Part shown: positions 35,948 through 45,462 of the stretch, in pieces
Layout: each line of letters starts with the position of its first letter
Position numbering within the stretch: the stretch's first letter is position 1
The notes under the pieces: generated by a model
Told to the model about the DNA's origin: nothing
Seen by the model: the letters and a program-made list of their open reading frames with translations, nothing else
The model's database searches: none
Position numbers and translations under genes: made by a program
Source: Prosthecodimorpha staleyi
GTDB taxonomy: Bacteria > Pseudomonadota > Alphaproteobacteria > Rhizobiales > Ancalomicrobiaceae
Direction of reading: 5' to 3'
Assembly (NCBI RefSeq): GCF_018729455.1
Contig: NZ_JAHHZF010000004.1
Span: 248,001-312,000 of the forward strand
Length of the DNA: 64,000 nt

Positions 35948-36939
35948 CGACGGCACGGCCGCGCCCGCGCTGGCTGCGGCCGGCCGCCGTCACGGCGGCT
36001 GTGGCGCTCCATCTCGCCCTGTTCGCCGCCGGCCGGTCGCATCCCGGCCTGCCCGTGCCCGGACCGGTGGAAATCGACATCCTCAACGATCCGGCGCCGG
36101 AGATGCGGCCGACGCCCGAGGCCGTACCGGAGCCGGAGGTACTGCCCCCACCGGAGGCGTCGCCCCCACCGGAGGCATCGCCCCTACCGGACCCCGCGAT
36201 GGTGCCGCCGGAGGCGGAGACCGATCCGGCGGCCGTGCCCGAACCCGCCGCGATCATCGCCGCCGCCCCGGCGCCCGAACCGGAACCGCAGCCCGTCACC
36301 CCGCCGCCGGTCACCTCCGATCCGCCGCCGGACCCGGCCGCCCGCATGCCCGAACCGCCCCCGCCCGACGCCGAGCCGGAGCCGGCACCGGAAACGCAAC
36401 CGGTGCCGCCGCCGCTGCCGGGGAACGAGCCTGAGCCGTCCCCGGAACCGGATCCGCCGCCGCCGCGGATCGTGCCGCCGCCGGTGCGACCCGCACCGGC
36501 GGTCGAACGCGACGCGACGGCGATCGAGCGGAACCCGGTCCGGGCGGCCCGACCCGAGAGCAGACGCCCGCGCCAGGAAACCCGCGAGCGGCGTCCCGCG
36601 CCTTCCGCGCCGTCGAACGCGTCCGCCAGTTCGCAGCCGCGCGCGTCCCGTCCCGATCCCAGCGCCGTCGCCACCTATGCGGCGGAGGTCTCTGCCGCCC
36701 TGCGCCGCCTGCGGCACTACCCGCCGGCGGCCCGCGAGGCCGGCATCACCGGGACCGTGACGGTGACCTTCATCATCGGCTCGGGCGGTCGCGTCGCCAC
36801 CCACGCGATCGTGCGCTCGTCCGGCCATCCGGCCCTCGACCAGGCCGCCCGGGCGATCTTCGCCAATCTGGCGCTGCGGCCGCCGCCGGCCGGGATGTTC
36901 CGCGCGACGGTGCCGATCCGGTTCGAACTGACGCGCTGA
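35944..36939 (+). CDS. tonB: Energy transducer TonB
   Basis: A 331-residue TonB: an N-terminal anchor ([17 protein letters not shown]), a long Pro/Glu-rich periplasm-spanning region (about 40-190, with repeats such as [15 protein letters not shown]), an Arg-rich linker, and a C-terminal domain beginning [18 protein letters not shown]. It starts with GTG overlapping the exbD stop. It is the dedicated TonB for the upstream receptor cluster. Confidence 0.88.
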   Translation: MTTARPRPRWLRPAAVTAAVALHLALFAAGRSHPGLPVPGPVEIDILNDPAPEMRPTPEAVPEPEVLPPPEASPPPEASPLPDPAMVPPEAETDPAAVPEPAAIIAAAPAPEPEPQPVTPPPVTSDPPPDPAARMPEPPPPDAEPEPAPETQPVPPPLPGNEPEPSPEPDPPPPRIVPPPVRPAPAVERDATAIERNPVRAARPESRRPRQETRERRPAPSAPSNASASSQPRASRPDPSAVATYAAEVSAALRRLRHYPPAAREAGITGTVTVTFIIGSGGRVATHAIVRSSGHPALDQAARAIFANLALRPPPAGMFRATVPIRFELTR

Positions 36940-37023
36940 CCGTGAGGATCCGGGCGATCGATTCGGCGCAGGATCCGGCTCGCCGCCCTGCCGGCGGCCC
37001 GGCCGAACGGTGTCGACCCTGCC

Positions 37024-37794
37024 CTACGATCCGATCCGGGAGGCGATCGCCGAGGCCGCCTGTCGAAGCCGATCGAGATGGACCGGGCGCCCGCGCCGCG
37101 ACATCTGCGGGGTCAGGCCGGCGAGACTGATCGCGCAGAGCAGCGCGCCCGCGCGGTCGAGGATCGGCACGGCCAGGGCCGACAGGCCGACCGCCACGTC
37201 GTCGACCGCGAATTCGTAGCCGCGCGCGCGGATGGTTCTCAGGTGATCCCGCAATTGATCCGGCGCCGTGACGCTGCGCGGCGTCATCGCCACCAGCGGC
37301 CCGGCGAGCGCGGCCTCGATGACCGGTTCCGGCTGATAGGCAAGCAGAAGCTTGGGCGCGCCGCCGCAATTGTGCGGCAGGCTGCCGCCGACCGCCCACC
37401 AGCGCACCTCCATGCCCTTCATGTCGTGCACGCGCTCAAGGCAGGTCGCCTGACCGTCCTGAAACACCGACAGGAAGGCCGTGAAATGCAGTTCGGCCGC
37501 CAGTTCGGACAGGACCGGCACGGCCGCGGCGCGCAGATCGATTTCGCCGGCCGCGCTGGCCGCGAGATTGCGGACGGCCCGCCCCAGGCCGTAGCGCTGG
37601 TTCGCGGCGTTCTGCACGATGAAGCCCTCGCCCATCATGGTGATCAGCAGGCGCCGGGTGGTGCCCTTGTCCAGGCCGGTCGCCGTGGTGACCTCGGCCA
37701 GCGACATTTCAGGCCGCCCCTCGAAGGCGCGCAGGATCGCGAGCGCCCTCTGCACGGCGCGAACATGCGTGATGCTGCCCGCCTTCTCGGTCAT
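37024..37794 (-). CDS. IclR-family transcriptional regulator
   Basis: A 256-residue regulator: winged HTH at 10-65 (LAEVTTATGLDKGTTRRLLITM) and an IclR effector domain with the segments GQATCLERV and SLPHNCGGAPKLLLAY. It is transcribed divergently from the catabolic operon starting at 38167, which it is likely to control, with an inverted repeat in the 372-base gap. Effectors of IclR proteins are usually small organic acids or aromatic compounds. Confidence 0.9.
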   Translation of the reverse strand: MTEKAGSITHVRAVQRALAILRAFEGRPEMSLAEVTTATGLDKGTTRRLLITMMGEGFIVQNAANQRYGLGRAVRNLAASAAGEIDLRAAAVPVLSELAAELHFTAFLSVFQDGQATCLERVHDMKGMEVRWWAVGGSLPHNCGGAPKLLLAYQPEPVIEAALAGPLVAMTPRSVTAPDQLRDHLRTIRARGYEFAVDDVAVGLSALAVPILDRAGALLCAISLAGLTPQMSRRGRPVHLDRLRQAASAIASRIGS

Positions 37795-38166
37795 GCCGTC
37801 CCCCGTACGCGCCGCTTCGGCCCGATTACCACGAGATGCCGACGGAGCGCATCCGTGTCAAGATATGACATGCCGATCAAAGCGTCGATCGCCTCGGAAA
37901 CGCTTGCATCAGATGCCCGGCGGCGATCGTTTCGGATCCTCTAGTGCGTTGATTTTGATTGATTTTATCCCCTCTAGGAAGGCGCCCTGCACACCCACCC
38001 GGGCGCCGCCCGGCCGGCCCTGGGACGCACGCCCGGACGGCGGCGGATGCAGGATCGGCGATCTTGTGTGTCATGGATAGACATAGACGTTATCTGTTGA
38101 CACACCCCCGGCGATGCGGTCTGTTGGCATCCAAGAGAACGCAAAAGACGTTCCGGGAGGAAATTC
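37795..38166. promoter_or_regulatory. Divergent promoter region, iclR / catabolic operon
   Basis: A 372-base non-coding gap. Around 37930-37975 it is AT-richer (repeat of TTGATTTT). The inverted repeat at 38066-38105 is listed separately. No gene is seen. Confidence 0.6.
38066..38105. promoter_or_regulatory. Inverted repeat, candidate IclR operator
   Basis: Perfect 8-bp arms GTGTGTCA and TGACACAC are separated by 24 bases. The right arm overlaps TTGACA (38097-38102), a -35-like hexamer, though the -10 region 17 bases on (TCTGTT) is weak. Placement 60 bases before the operon start fits an IclR site. Confidence 0.4.
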
Positions 38167-39072
38167 GTGACCAGCGCCCGCATCGGGGCGATCGAGGTCG
38201 TGCGCGTCGAGGAGATGCTCACGCCCGGCTTCGACCCCGCATTCCTGTTTCCCGACTGGGATCCGGCGATCCTCGATCGCCATCCGCAGCTGCGCGAGCC
38301 GACTTTCCGCGACCCGGACAGCGGGCGCCTGATGTCGAGCATGCAGAGCTGGCTGGTCCGCGCCGGCGACGAGGTGATCATCGTCGATACCGGCTGCGGC
38401 AACGGCAAGACCCGCTCGGCGCCCGCCTTCCGCCGCTTCCATGACCTTTCGACACCCTATCTCGACCGCCTGGCGGCGGCGGGCGTGCGTCCGGAAGACG
38501 TGACGCTGGTGGTCAACACCCATCTCCATGTCGACCATGTCGGCTGGAACACGCAGCGGGTCGACGGCCGCTGGGTGCCGACCTTCCCGAACGCGCGTTA
38601 TGTCTGGGGCCGGGTCGAAACCAACCACTGGCTCGATCCAGCCGGCGGCCTGTCGGCGCAGCCGGAGGCGGCCGAAGTGATCGAGGATTCCGTCCGGCCG
38701 GTGCTCGATGCCGATCTGGTCGATTTCGTCTCGGACGGCGATCAGCTCCGCCCCGGCCTCGTCTTCCGCGCGGCCCCCGGCCACACGGTCGGGCAGTTGC
38801 AGTTGTGGATCGAGTCCGAGGGCGAGGCCGGCGTCTTCACGGCCGACTGTCTGCACCAGCCGATCCAGATCTACGAACCGGGCTGGAACAGCCGCTTCTG
38901 CGAATTGCCGGAGGCCGCCGTGGCGACGCGCGCCGCGCTGCTGGAGGCCGCGGCCGAGACCGACGCCGTGATCTTCCCGTCCCATTTCGGCGCCCCGCAT
39001 GCCGGCCGCGTCGGCCGCCGCCCGGGCGGCTACACCTTCCTGCCCCTGCAAGCTACCGGGAGACCGTCATGA
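38167..39072 (+). CDS. Metallo-beta-lactamase fold hydrolase
   Basis: A 301-residue hydrolase with the MBL signature His119-x-His121-x-Asp123-His124 (NTHLHVDHVGW) and downstream metal ligands in APGHTVGQL and the C-terminal FPSHFG. MBL-fold enzymes of this size are often lactonases or thioester hydrolases. It starts with GTG and GGAGG upstream. The stop overlaps the next ATG, so it is coupled to the FAD oxidase. The role in the operon is likely hydrolysis of a lactone or ester intermediate, unproven. Confidence 0.87.
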   Translation: MTSARIGAIEVVRVEEMLTPGFDPAFLFPDWDPAILDRHPQLREPTFRDPDSGRLMSSMQSWLVRAGDEVIIVDTGCGNGKTRSAPAFRRFHDLSTPYLDRLAAAGVRPEDVTLVVNTHLHVDHVGWNTQRVDGRWVPTFPNARYVWGRVETNHWLDPAGGLSAQPEAAEVIEDSVRPVLDADLVDFVSDGDQLRPGLVFRAAPGHTVGQLQLWIESEGEAGVFTADCLHQPIQIYEPGWNSRFCELPEAAVATRAALLEAAAETDAVIFPSHFGAPHAGRVGRRPGGYTFLPLQATGRPS

Positions 39073-40673
39073 CCCTACTCGTCGAACCGGCCCTGGACCT
39101 CGTCGACCGGCTGCGCGGCGCCCTCGGTGCCGAGGCGGTGCTCGCCGACGAGAAGAGCCGCCGCTACTACGCCAACGACATCTTTTGGCAGCCCGGCATC
39201 GAGCCGGCCGCGATCCTCCTGCCGCAAACCCGCGAGGAGGCCGCCGCCGGCATCCGCCTCGCCACCGCGGCCGGTCTGTCGGTGGTGCCGCGCGGCGGCG
39301 GCATGTCCTACACCAAGGGCTATCTGCCCGACCGGGTAAGTGCCGTGGTGATCGATGCGCGCCGGCTGAACCGCATCGTCGAGGTCAATGCCGCCGATCT
39401 CTACATCACCGTCGAGGCCGGCTGCACCTGGGAGCAGGTCGCCGCGGCGCTCGAGGGAACCGGCCTGCGCACCGCCTATTGGGGTCCGCTTTCGGGCCAT
39501 GTCGCCACCGTCGGCGGCGCCCTGTCGCAGAACAGCGCCTTCTTCGGTTCGGCCGCGCATGGCACGGTCGCCGAAGCCGTGCTCGGCGTCACCGTCGTGC
39601 TGGCCGACGGCAGCCTGGTCACGACCGGATCGGGCGGGCGGATCGGCACGAAGCCGTTCACGCGGGAGGGCGGACCGGATCTGACCGGGCTGTTCCTTGG
39701 CGACAACGGCGCGCTCGGCTTCAAGGTCGCGGCGACGCTCCGGCTGATGCGTCGCCCGGAAGCCGTCGGCTTCATCTCGTTCGGCTTCCGCTCGATCCGC
39801 GACATGGCCGCCGCCCAGATCGAGATGGCGCCGCTCAAGGTGGTGGCCGAGGGCTTCGGCATCGATCGGACCAAGGTCGAGCACTCCGCCTCGGTCAACA
39901 AGCTGATGGACGGCGTGCGCACGCTCGGCCAGGTCGCCCGCGCCGGCGGCGGGCTGGTCGCCGGCCTCAAGGACGCCGTGCAGGTCGCGGCCGCCGGCAC
40001 CGCCTTCCTGAAGGAGCATGCCTTCACGCTGCATCTGGTCGTCGAGGCGCGCAACGCCGCCGAACTGGAAACCTCGATGGCGGCGGTCCGGGGTATCGGG
40101 CGCCGCTACGGCAGCGAGATCGAGAATACCGTGCCGAAGGTGATGCGTTCCAAGCCGTTCGGGCCGCCGCGCGGCATGCTCGGCCGCGACGGCGAGCGCT
40201 GGGTGCCGATCCACGCCGTCTTCCCGCTCTCCGCCGCGCTCGAGGTCTGCGACGCCAACGACGCCTTCTATGCGACGCGCCGCGACTTCATGGAACGGCA
40301 CGGCATCGTCTATTCGGTGATGACGATGACGGTCGGCACTGAGTTTTTCCTGGAGCCGGCCTTCTACTGGCAGGACGAGATCACCGACCTTCATGCGCGG
40401 ACGCTCGGCGAGGATGTCGTCCGGCCGTGGCGTGACCGGCCGGCCAACGAGACGACGCGGGCCGCGGTCGCCGAACTGCGGCGCGCGACGCAGGAGCTCT
40501 ATGCCGGTCTCGGCGGGGTCAGCTGGCAGGCGGCGCGTGACTATCCGTTCCGCGAGGTGCTCCAGCCACCGACCCTGGCGCTTCTCGAAAGCGTCAAGCG
40601 CGCGCTCGACCCGCGCGGCCTGATGAATCCCGGCGCGCTCGGCCTCGCCTCCACGCCAACCCGTACCGCCTGA
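39069..40673 (+). CDS. FAD-binding oxidoreductase (GlcD/PCMH type)
   Basis: A 534-residue flavoprotein. The N-terminal FAD-binding_4 (PCMH) domain shows ILLPQTREEAAAGIRLA, VVPRGGGMSYTKG and GALSQNSAFFG; the C-terminal catalytic cap ends in LDPRGLMNPGAL. Relatives oxidise 2-hydroxy acids or phenolic alcohols. No signal peptide. It sits between the MBL-fold gene and the aconitase-like pair, so it may oxidise a hydroxy acid before hydration. Substrate unknown. Confidence 0.87.
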   Translation: MTLLVEPALDLVDRLRGALGAEAVLADEKSRRYYANDIFWQPGIEPAAILLPQTREEAAAGIRLATAAGLSVVPRGGGMSYTKGYLPDRVSAVVIDARRLNRIVEVNAADLYITVEAGCTWEQVAAALEGTGLRTAYWGPLSGHVATVGGALSQNSAFFGSAAHGTVAEAVLGVTVVLADGSLVTTGSGGRIGTKPFTREGGPDLTGLFLGDNGALGFKVAATLRLMRRPEAVGFISFGFRSIRDMAAAQIEMAPLKVVAEGFGIDRTKVEHSASVNKLMDGVRTLGQVARAGGGLVAGLKDAVQVAAAGTAFLKEHAFTLHLVVEARNAAELETSMAAVRGIGRRYGSEIENTVPKVMRSKPFGPPRGMLGRDGERWVPIHAVFPLSAALEVCDANDAFYATRRDFMERHGIVYSVMTMTVGTEFFLEPAFYWQDEITDLHARTLGEDVVRPWRDRPANETTRAAVAELRRATQELYAGLGGVSWQAARDYPFREVLQPPTLALLESVKRALDPRGLMNPGALGLASTPTRTA

Positions 40674-40681
40674 GGCAGACG

Positions 40682-41938
40682 ATGGGCTATACGATCACCG
40701 AGAAGATCATGGCGCGCGCCGCCGGTCTGCCGTCCGTCAAGGCCGGCGACGAGGTCCTGGCCAAGCCGGACTACGTCATCGCCTACGACTTCCCCGGCTA
40801 TACCGATGTCTACTTCAAGTCGATGAAGGAGGATTTCGGCATCGAGCGCGTCGCCGAGCCGGATCGCTTCGCGATCTTCATCGACCACATGGTGCCGGCG
40901 ACCAGCCCCAAGGAAGAGGAGCTGCACATCATCACGCGCACCTGGTGCGCGGAGAACAACGTGCCGCTGTTCGAGCGCAAGGGCATCGGCCACCAGGTCG
41001 CCGCCGAGGTCGGCTATGCGGTCCCGGGTGCCTTCGTGGTGCATTTCGACGGCCATATCAGCCAGCTCGGCACCTTCGGCACGCTGGCCATGGGCATTCG
41101 GCGCAACATCCTGGAGGCCTTCGTCCGCGAGCGCATCTCGATCCGCGTGCCGCACACCGTGCGGGTCGATCTGGAGGGCGAACTGCAGCCGGGCGTCATG
41201 GCGCGCGACGTGTTCCACCATCTGGTGCGGGTGCTGGGCCCCTCCTCCTGTCGCTTCCAGGTGCTCGAACTGGGCGGGCCGGGCCTGTCGCAGCTCTCCA
41301 CCGAGGGCCTGCAGACGGTGACCGGGCTGGCGATGTTCACCGGCGCCATCACGGCGATCGTCAATCCGGACGAGACCCGGCTCGCCTATGCGCTGCCGCG
41401 GGCACGCAAGGCGCTCGATCCGGTCTGGAGCGACCCGGATGCCGACTATGCCGCCCGCCACACGATCGACCTCTCGGCGATCGAGCCGGTCATCGTCATC
41501 CCGCCGACGCCGGCCAATACGCGCGATCTGAAGGACTATCTCGGTCTCGAAGTGCAGGTCGGCTATCTCGGCTCCTGCGCCTCGGGCCGGCTGGAGGATC
41601 TGCGCGTCGCCGCCAAGATCCTGGCCGGCCGGCAGGTGGCGCCCGGCTTCCAGCTCAACGTCATCCCGACCAGTCAGGAGATCATGGCGGCGGCCGCCAA
41701 TGAGGGCCTGATCGGAACGCTGGTGGCGGCGGGTGCCTTCGTCTCGTCGCCGAGCTGCGACTACTGTTTCGGGCGCATCGCCACCATGACCCAGAAGCAA
41801 CGTGCGGTCTCGACCGGAACGCTCAACGTCCGCGGACGGATGGGCAGCACGGATTCGGAGATCTACCTCTGCAGCGCCGCCTCGGTCGCCGCCGCCGCGA
41901 TCGAGGGTGCGATCGCCGATCCCCGCAAATACTGGTGA
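40682..41938 (+). CDS. Aconitase/isopropylmalate dehydratase-type large subunit
   Basis: A 418-residue member of the aconitase superfamily (LeuC, HacA, DmdA-like). Three [4Fe-4S] ligands are present: Cys299 (GSCASGRLEDLR), Cys359 and Cys362 (PSCDYCFG). The usual DSHT motif appears as DGHISQLGTFG, which is unusual. The enzyme would add or remove water at a C-C double bond of a di- or tricarboxylate. It is directly followed by a small swivel subunit. Function in the operon: hydratase step before a C-C lyase. Confidence 0.87.
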   Translation: MGYTITEKIMARAAGLPSVKAGDEVLAKPDYVIAYDFPGYTDVYFKSMKEDFGIERVAEPDRFAIFIDHMVPATSPKEEELHIITRTWCAENNVPLFERKGIGHQVAAEVGYAVPGAFVVHFDGHISQLGTFGTLAMGIRRNILEAFVRERISIRVPHTVRVDLEGELQPGVMARDVFHHLVRVLGPSSCRFQVLELGGPGLSQLSTEGLQTVTGLAMFTGAITAIVNPDETRLAYALPRARKALDPVWSDPDADYAARHTIDLSAIEPVIVIPPTPANTRDLKDYLGLEVQVGYLGSCASGRLEDLRVAAKILAGRQVAPGFQLNVIPTSQEIMAAAANEGLIGTLVAAGAFVSSPSCDYCFGRIATMTQKQRAVSTGTLNVRGRMGSTDSEIYLCSAASVAAAAIEGAIADPRKYW

Positions 41939-41946
41939 GGTCCGTC

Positions 41947-42456
41947 ATGCCGCTTCAGAACCTGCGCGGGCGCGTCGCCTTCATCTTCGAAGAGATCGAC
42001 TTCGACGTCGACCAGATCGTCGGCGTCAAGAACATCAAGATCACCGACATCGACGAACTCGCCGCCGCGGCGATGCAGGACTACGATCACGATTTCCGCA
42101 ACTCGGTGCGCAAGGGCGACCTGCTCGTCGGCAATGCCAATTTCGGCTACGGCCACCCGCACTATCCGCCGATGCGGGCGATGCGGCACCTGGGCATCGC
42201 CGGCATGATCGCGGAGTCCTTCTCGCCCGGCTATTGGCGCGGCGAGGTCAGCATGGGCTTTCCGCAGGTCAGCTGCCCGGGCATCCTCGGCCTGGTCAGG
42301 CGCTGGGACGAGGTCGAGGTCGACTGGCAGCAGGGCCGGGTGACGAACCTGACGACCGGCGCCTCGCTGCCGTTCGAACCTCTGGCGCTGGCCGACCGGC
42401 GCATGATCGAGGCTGGCGGCCTCGTTCCCTATCTCAAGCAACCCCTCGAAGTCTGA
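41947..42456 (+). CDS. Aconitase-type small (swivel) subunit, divergent
   Basis: A 169-residue protein with the LeuD-like swivel fold pattern (NLRGRVAFIFEEIDFDVDQIVG...DYDHDFRNSVRKGDLLVGNANFGYGHPHYPP). The usual G-S-S-R-E loop is replaced by FGYGHPHYPP, so it is a divergent member. The start ATG 41947 has GAGG upstream; a GTG at 41935 overlapping the previous stop is an alternative. It surely partners the large subunit just before it. Confidence 0.78.
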   Translation: MPLQNLRGRVAFIFEEIDFDVDQIVGVKNIKITDIDELAAAAMQDYDHDFRNSVRKGDLLVGNANFGYGHPHYPPMRAMRHLGIAGMIAESFSPGYWRGEVSMGFPQVSCPGILGLVRRWDEVEVDWQQGRVTNLTTGASLPFEPLALADRRMIEAGGLVPYLKQPLEV

Positions 42457-42470
42457 GCCGGAGACCCGTC

Positions 42471-43331
42471 ATGGCCTCGTCCGAATTCCGCGCAAGGGTC
42501 GTCAACCAGAAGACCGTCTGGTCGGCCGGCGCCTACGATACGCTCTCGGCCCGCTTCATCGAAGCGGCCGGCTTCGACGCCGTGATGACCTCGGGCTTCG
42601 GCGTCTCCGCCTCGCTGCTCGGCCAGCCCGACGCCGAACTCTACACCATGTCGGAGAATCTGGGCGTCGCGCGCAATGTCGTGGCGGCCGTGCGGGTTCC
42701 GGTGGTGGCCGATATCGACACCGGATACGGCAACGCCATCAACGTGATGCGCACGATCCGCGAATTCGAGGCGGCCGGCGTCTCGGCGGTGATCATGGAG
42801 GATCAGGTCGCTCCGAAGCGCTGCCCGATCTGCGTCGCCGGCGTCGAGGTCATCGACAAGGACGAGGCGGTCGCCAAGATCCAGGCGGCGGTCGCGGCCC
42901 GGCGCAATCCTGACATGCTGATCATCGCCCGCACCGACGTGGTCGACGAGGCCGAGGCGATCGACCGGGCCAAGGCCTATGTGGCCGCCGGCGCCGACGT
43001 GATCCAGCCGATCTCGAAATGCTTCAAGTCGATCGAAGGCCTGCGCGCCTTGCGGGAAGGCTGCGGCGTGCCGCTGTCGCTGCAGATTCTCGGCTGGCTG
43101 GAGAAGAATCTCTCACGCCAGGAGATCGAGAGCGTGGCCGGCATGGCAACCTTCGCGCTGGTGCCGCTGATGACCGTCGCGGCGGCGCTGCGTGAGAATC
43201 TCGCCATCCTGGCCGCCGAGAAGAGCAGCCGCAATCTGCCGCGGCCGGTCATGGCGCACGATCCCTTCGTCGATTTCATCGGCTTCGGCGAAGTCGAGGA
43301 ACTGCAGAAGAAATACCTGCGGTCCCGCTGA
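42471..43331 (+). CDS. PEP mutase/isocitrate lyase-family lyase
   Basis: A 286-residue (beta-alpha)8 enzyme of the isocitrate lyase/PEP mutase superfamily, which includes 2-methylisocitrate lyase and 2,3-dimethylmalate lyase. Metal and substrate motifs are present: VADIDTGYGNAINVMRT (Asp81, Asp83) and MEDQVAPKRC. The KKCGH loop of isocitrate-type lyases is here Lys116-Arg-Cys-Pro-Ile-Cys, keeping the first Cys but not Gly-His. In the operon it follows the hydratase and likely cleaves its 2-hydroxy-acid product to pyruvate or glyoxylate plus an acid. Confidence 0.87.
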   Translation: MASSEFRARVVNQKTVWSAGAYDTLSARFIEAAGFDAVMTSGFGVSASLLGQPDAELYTMSENLGVARNVVAAVRVPVVADIDTGYGNAINVMRTIREFEAAGVSAVIMEDQVAPKRCPICVAGVEVIDKDEAVAKIQAAVAARRNPDMLIIARTDVVDEAEAIDRAKAYVAAGADVIQPISKCFKSIEGLRALREGCGVPLSLQILGWLEKNLSRQEIESVAGMATFALVPLMTVAAALRENLAILAAEKSSRNLPRPVMAHDPFVDFIGFGEVEELQKKYLRSR

Positions 43332-43367
43332 CGGCAGGCCCCAGAAAGAAAAACGGGAGGAACGCGC

Positions 43368-44492
43368 ATGTTCAGAACCACGCTTCTCGCCTCCGGCATG
43401 GCGCTTGCCCTGCTGGCCGCCGTCCCGGCCACCGCCCAGGACAAGCCGCCGGTCAAGATCGCCGCCATCGTGCCGCAGAGCGGCGCCGGCGCCTTCGACG
43501 GCCAGCTCGCCCTGGAGGGCATGCAGGCCGAAGTCGCCCTGGTCAATGCGGCCGGCGGCATCCTCGGCGGACGCAAGATCGAACTCGTCGTCTATGACGA
43601 CAAGGGCACCCCGGAGGAAGGCGTCAGCGCCGCCCGCCGCGCCATGGAGCAGGACAAGGTCGACATGATCGTCGGCGGCTGGTTCTCGGCCGTCGCCCTG
43701 TCGATGAAGGAGGTCACCCGCGACAAGATCATCAGCGTGATGACCTCGTCGCAGCATCCGGACGTGACCGCCAAGGGACACAAGTTCCTGTTCCGCCTGA
43801 ATGCCACCTCGAACATGATGTCGACCAAGTACGGTCAGGAAATCTGCAATCGCATCAAGCCGAAGTCGGTCGCCTTCATCACCATCAACGACGATTTCGG
43901 CCGCCTGGAGGTCGAGAACTATACGAAGCTGCTCGGCGCCTGCAATGTCGAGATCAAGGGCAACGAGTTCTACAATCGCAACGACACGGACTTCACGGTC
44001 GCCCTGACCAAGCTGAAGAGCCTCAACCCGGATGCGATCTACGTCTCGGCGATCAACACTTCGCAGGGCGCCACCATCTATCGTCAGGCGCGGCAGACGG
44101 GCTTCCGCGGCACGCTGATCGCGTCGGCAGGCAACATGAATCCGAAGCTGATCGAACTGGCCGGCCCGGCGCTCGAAGGCGTCTACTCGATCTCGCTCTA
44201 TGCGCCCGACAGCAACAACGCGATGCTGAAGGCCTGGACCGAACAGTACGGCAAGAGCTTCAAGAACCAGCCGGCCTTCATCGGCACCCTCGGCGCCCAA
44301 GCGGTGCGGGTGCTTGCCGGTGCGGCCGAGAAGGCCGGCACGGCCAGCGATCCGGACAAGATCGCCGCCGCCCTGCGCGGCCAGACCTGGCCGACGCTGC
44401 TCGGCGAGATCAAGTTCGAGGAAAACGGCCAGGCGCTGCAGAACCTCTATCTGATCCGCGTCGAAGGCGGAAAGATCGTCAGCATCAAGTGA
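43368..44492 (+). CDS. ABC transporter substrate-binding protein, Liv type (Peripla_BP_6)
   Basis: A 374-residue periplasmic protein with a signal peptide (cut near ATA-QD) and the Leu/Ile/Val-binding fold (VKIAAIVPQSGAGAFDGQLALEGMQAEVALVNAAGG). In catabolic operons such proteins often bind aromatic or carboxylic acids rather than amino acids. It precedes livHMGF-type genes and follows the lyase by 36 bases, so the imported ligand is probably the operon's substrate. AGGAAC-like ribosome site GGGAGG is upstream. Confidence 0.92.
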   Translation: MFRTTLLASGMALALLAAVPATAQDKPPVKIAAIVPQSGAGAFDGQLALEGMQAEVALVNAAGGILGGRKIELVVYDDKGTPEEGVSAARRAMEQDKVDMIVGGWFSAVALSMKEVTRDKIISVMTSSQHPDVTAKGHKFLFRLNATSNMMSTKYGQEICNRIKPKSVAFITINDDFGRLEVENYTKLLGACNVEIKGNEFYNRNDTDFTVALTKLKSLNPDAIYVSAINTSQGATIYRQARQTGFRGTLIASAGNMNPKLIELAGPALEGVYSISLYAPDSNNAMLKAWTEQYGKSFKNQPAFIGTLGAQAVRVLAGAAEKAGTASDPDKIAAALRGQTWPTLLGEIKFEENGQALQNLYLIRVEGGKIVSIK

Positions 44493-44507
44493 CGGACCGG
44501 CGGTCCG

Positions 44508-44531
44508 GGGGCGGCGCCGGCGCGCCGCCCC
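44508..44531. terminator. Intra-operon stem-loop after binding-protein gene
   Basis: A perfect 10-bp stem (GGGGCGGCGC / GCGCCGCCCC) with a CGGC loop, preceded by a smaller 6-bp hairpin at 44494-44506. As at 6485 and 53331 it lies between a binding protein and the next transporter gene. Confidence 0.6.
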
Positions 44532-44589
44532 GTCCCGTCCGGCCGGGCGTCGCTTGGCCGGGTCGTTTCCGACCCCATGGAACTACCTG

Positions 44590-45462
44590 ATGGATTGGAC
44601 CCTTCTCGGCCAGCAGATCGCCAACGGCGTCGTCAACGGGATGAACTACGTGCTCATCTCGACCGGACTGACGCTGGTCTTCGGCGTCTTGCGCGTGATC
44701 AACTTCGCCCATGGCGAATTCTACATGCTCGGCGCCTTCCTGACATATTTCGCCATGTCGACGCTGGGCATCGGCTATCTGCCCGCGGTCCTGGTGGCGA
44801 CGGTGGCGGTCGGTGCGCTCGGCATCCTGGTCAACAGGCTGTTCTTCTGGCCGCTGCGCAAGGAGCACGAGTTCACGGTGCTCCTTTCCAGCCTCGGACT
44901 TGCCCTGCTGGTCACCCATGGCGCCGAACTCGGCTTCGGGCACGACCCGAAATATCTCAACAGCCCGTTCACCGACGACATCCTCGAGGTCGGCAGCATC
45001 GTGCTGACCCAGCAGCGCGTGCTGATCTTCGCCGCCGCCGTCCTGGTCCTGGCCGCCACCTATGCGGCGATCCGCTGGACGACCTTCGGCCGGATGATGC
45101 GCGCCACGGCGCAGAATCCGGAAGGTGCCGCTCTGACCGGCGTCGACATCCGCTTCGTCCATACCATCACCTTCGTGCTGGCCTGCGGGCTCGCCGGGCT
45201 GGCCGGCGCGCTGGTCGGCCCGGTCGCCATGATCTTCCCGACGGTCGGCAGCTGGGCCGTCCTGAAGGGCTTCATCGTCGTCATCCTAGGCGGTCTCGGC
45301 AGCGTGCCCGGCGCGCTGGTCGGCGGGCTGACCCTCGGCGTGGTCGAGGCGCTGGCCGGCGGCTACGTCTCGCTCGGCTTCATGGAGGCGATCGGCTACG
45401 CGATCATCATCCTGGTGCTGCTGTGGCGTCCCCAGGGTCTGTTCGGGAGTGCGGCACGATGA
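44590..45462 (+). CDS. Branched-chain amino acid-type ABC permease, LivH type
   Basis: A 290-residue permease with eight or so helices and the LivH pattern NGMNYVLISTGLTLVFGVLRVINFAHGEFYMLGAF. The start ATG at 44590 gives the family's normal N-terminus; an upstream TTG start at 44554 is not needed. It overlaps the next gene by 4 bases. Confidence 0.92.
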   Translation: MDWTLLGQQIANGVVNGMNYVLISTGLTLVFGVLRVINFAHGEFYMLGAFLTYFAMSTLGIGYLPAVLVATVAVGALGILVNRLFFWPLRKEHEFTVLLSSLGLALLVTHGAELGFGHDPKYLNSPFTDDILEVGSIVLTQQRVLIFAAAVLVLAATYAAIRWTTFGRMMRATAQNPEGAALTGVDIRFVHTITFVLACGLAGLAGALVGPVAMIFPTVGSWAVLKGFIVVILGGLGSVPGALVGGLTLGVVEALAGGYVSLGFMEAIGYAIIILVLLWRPQGLFGSAAR

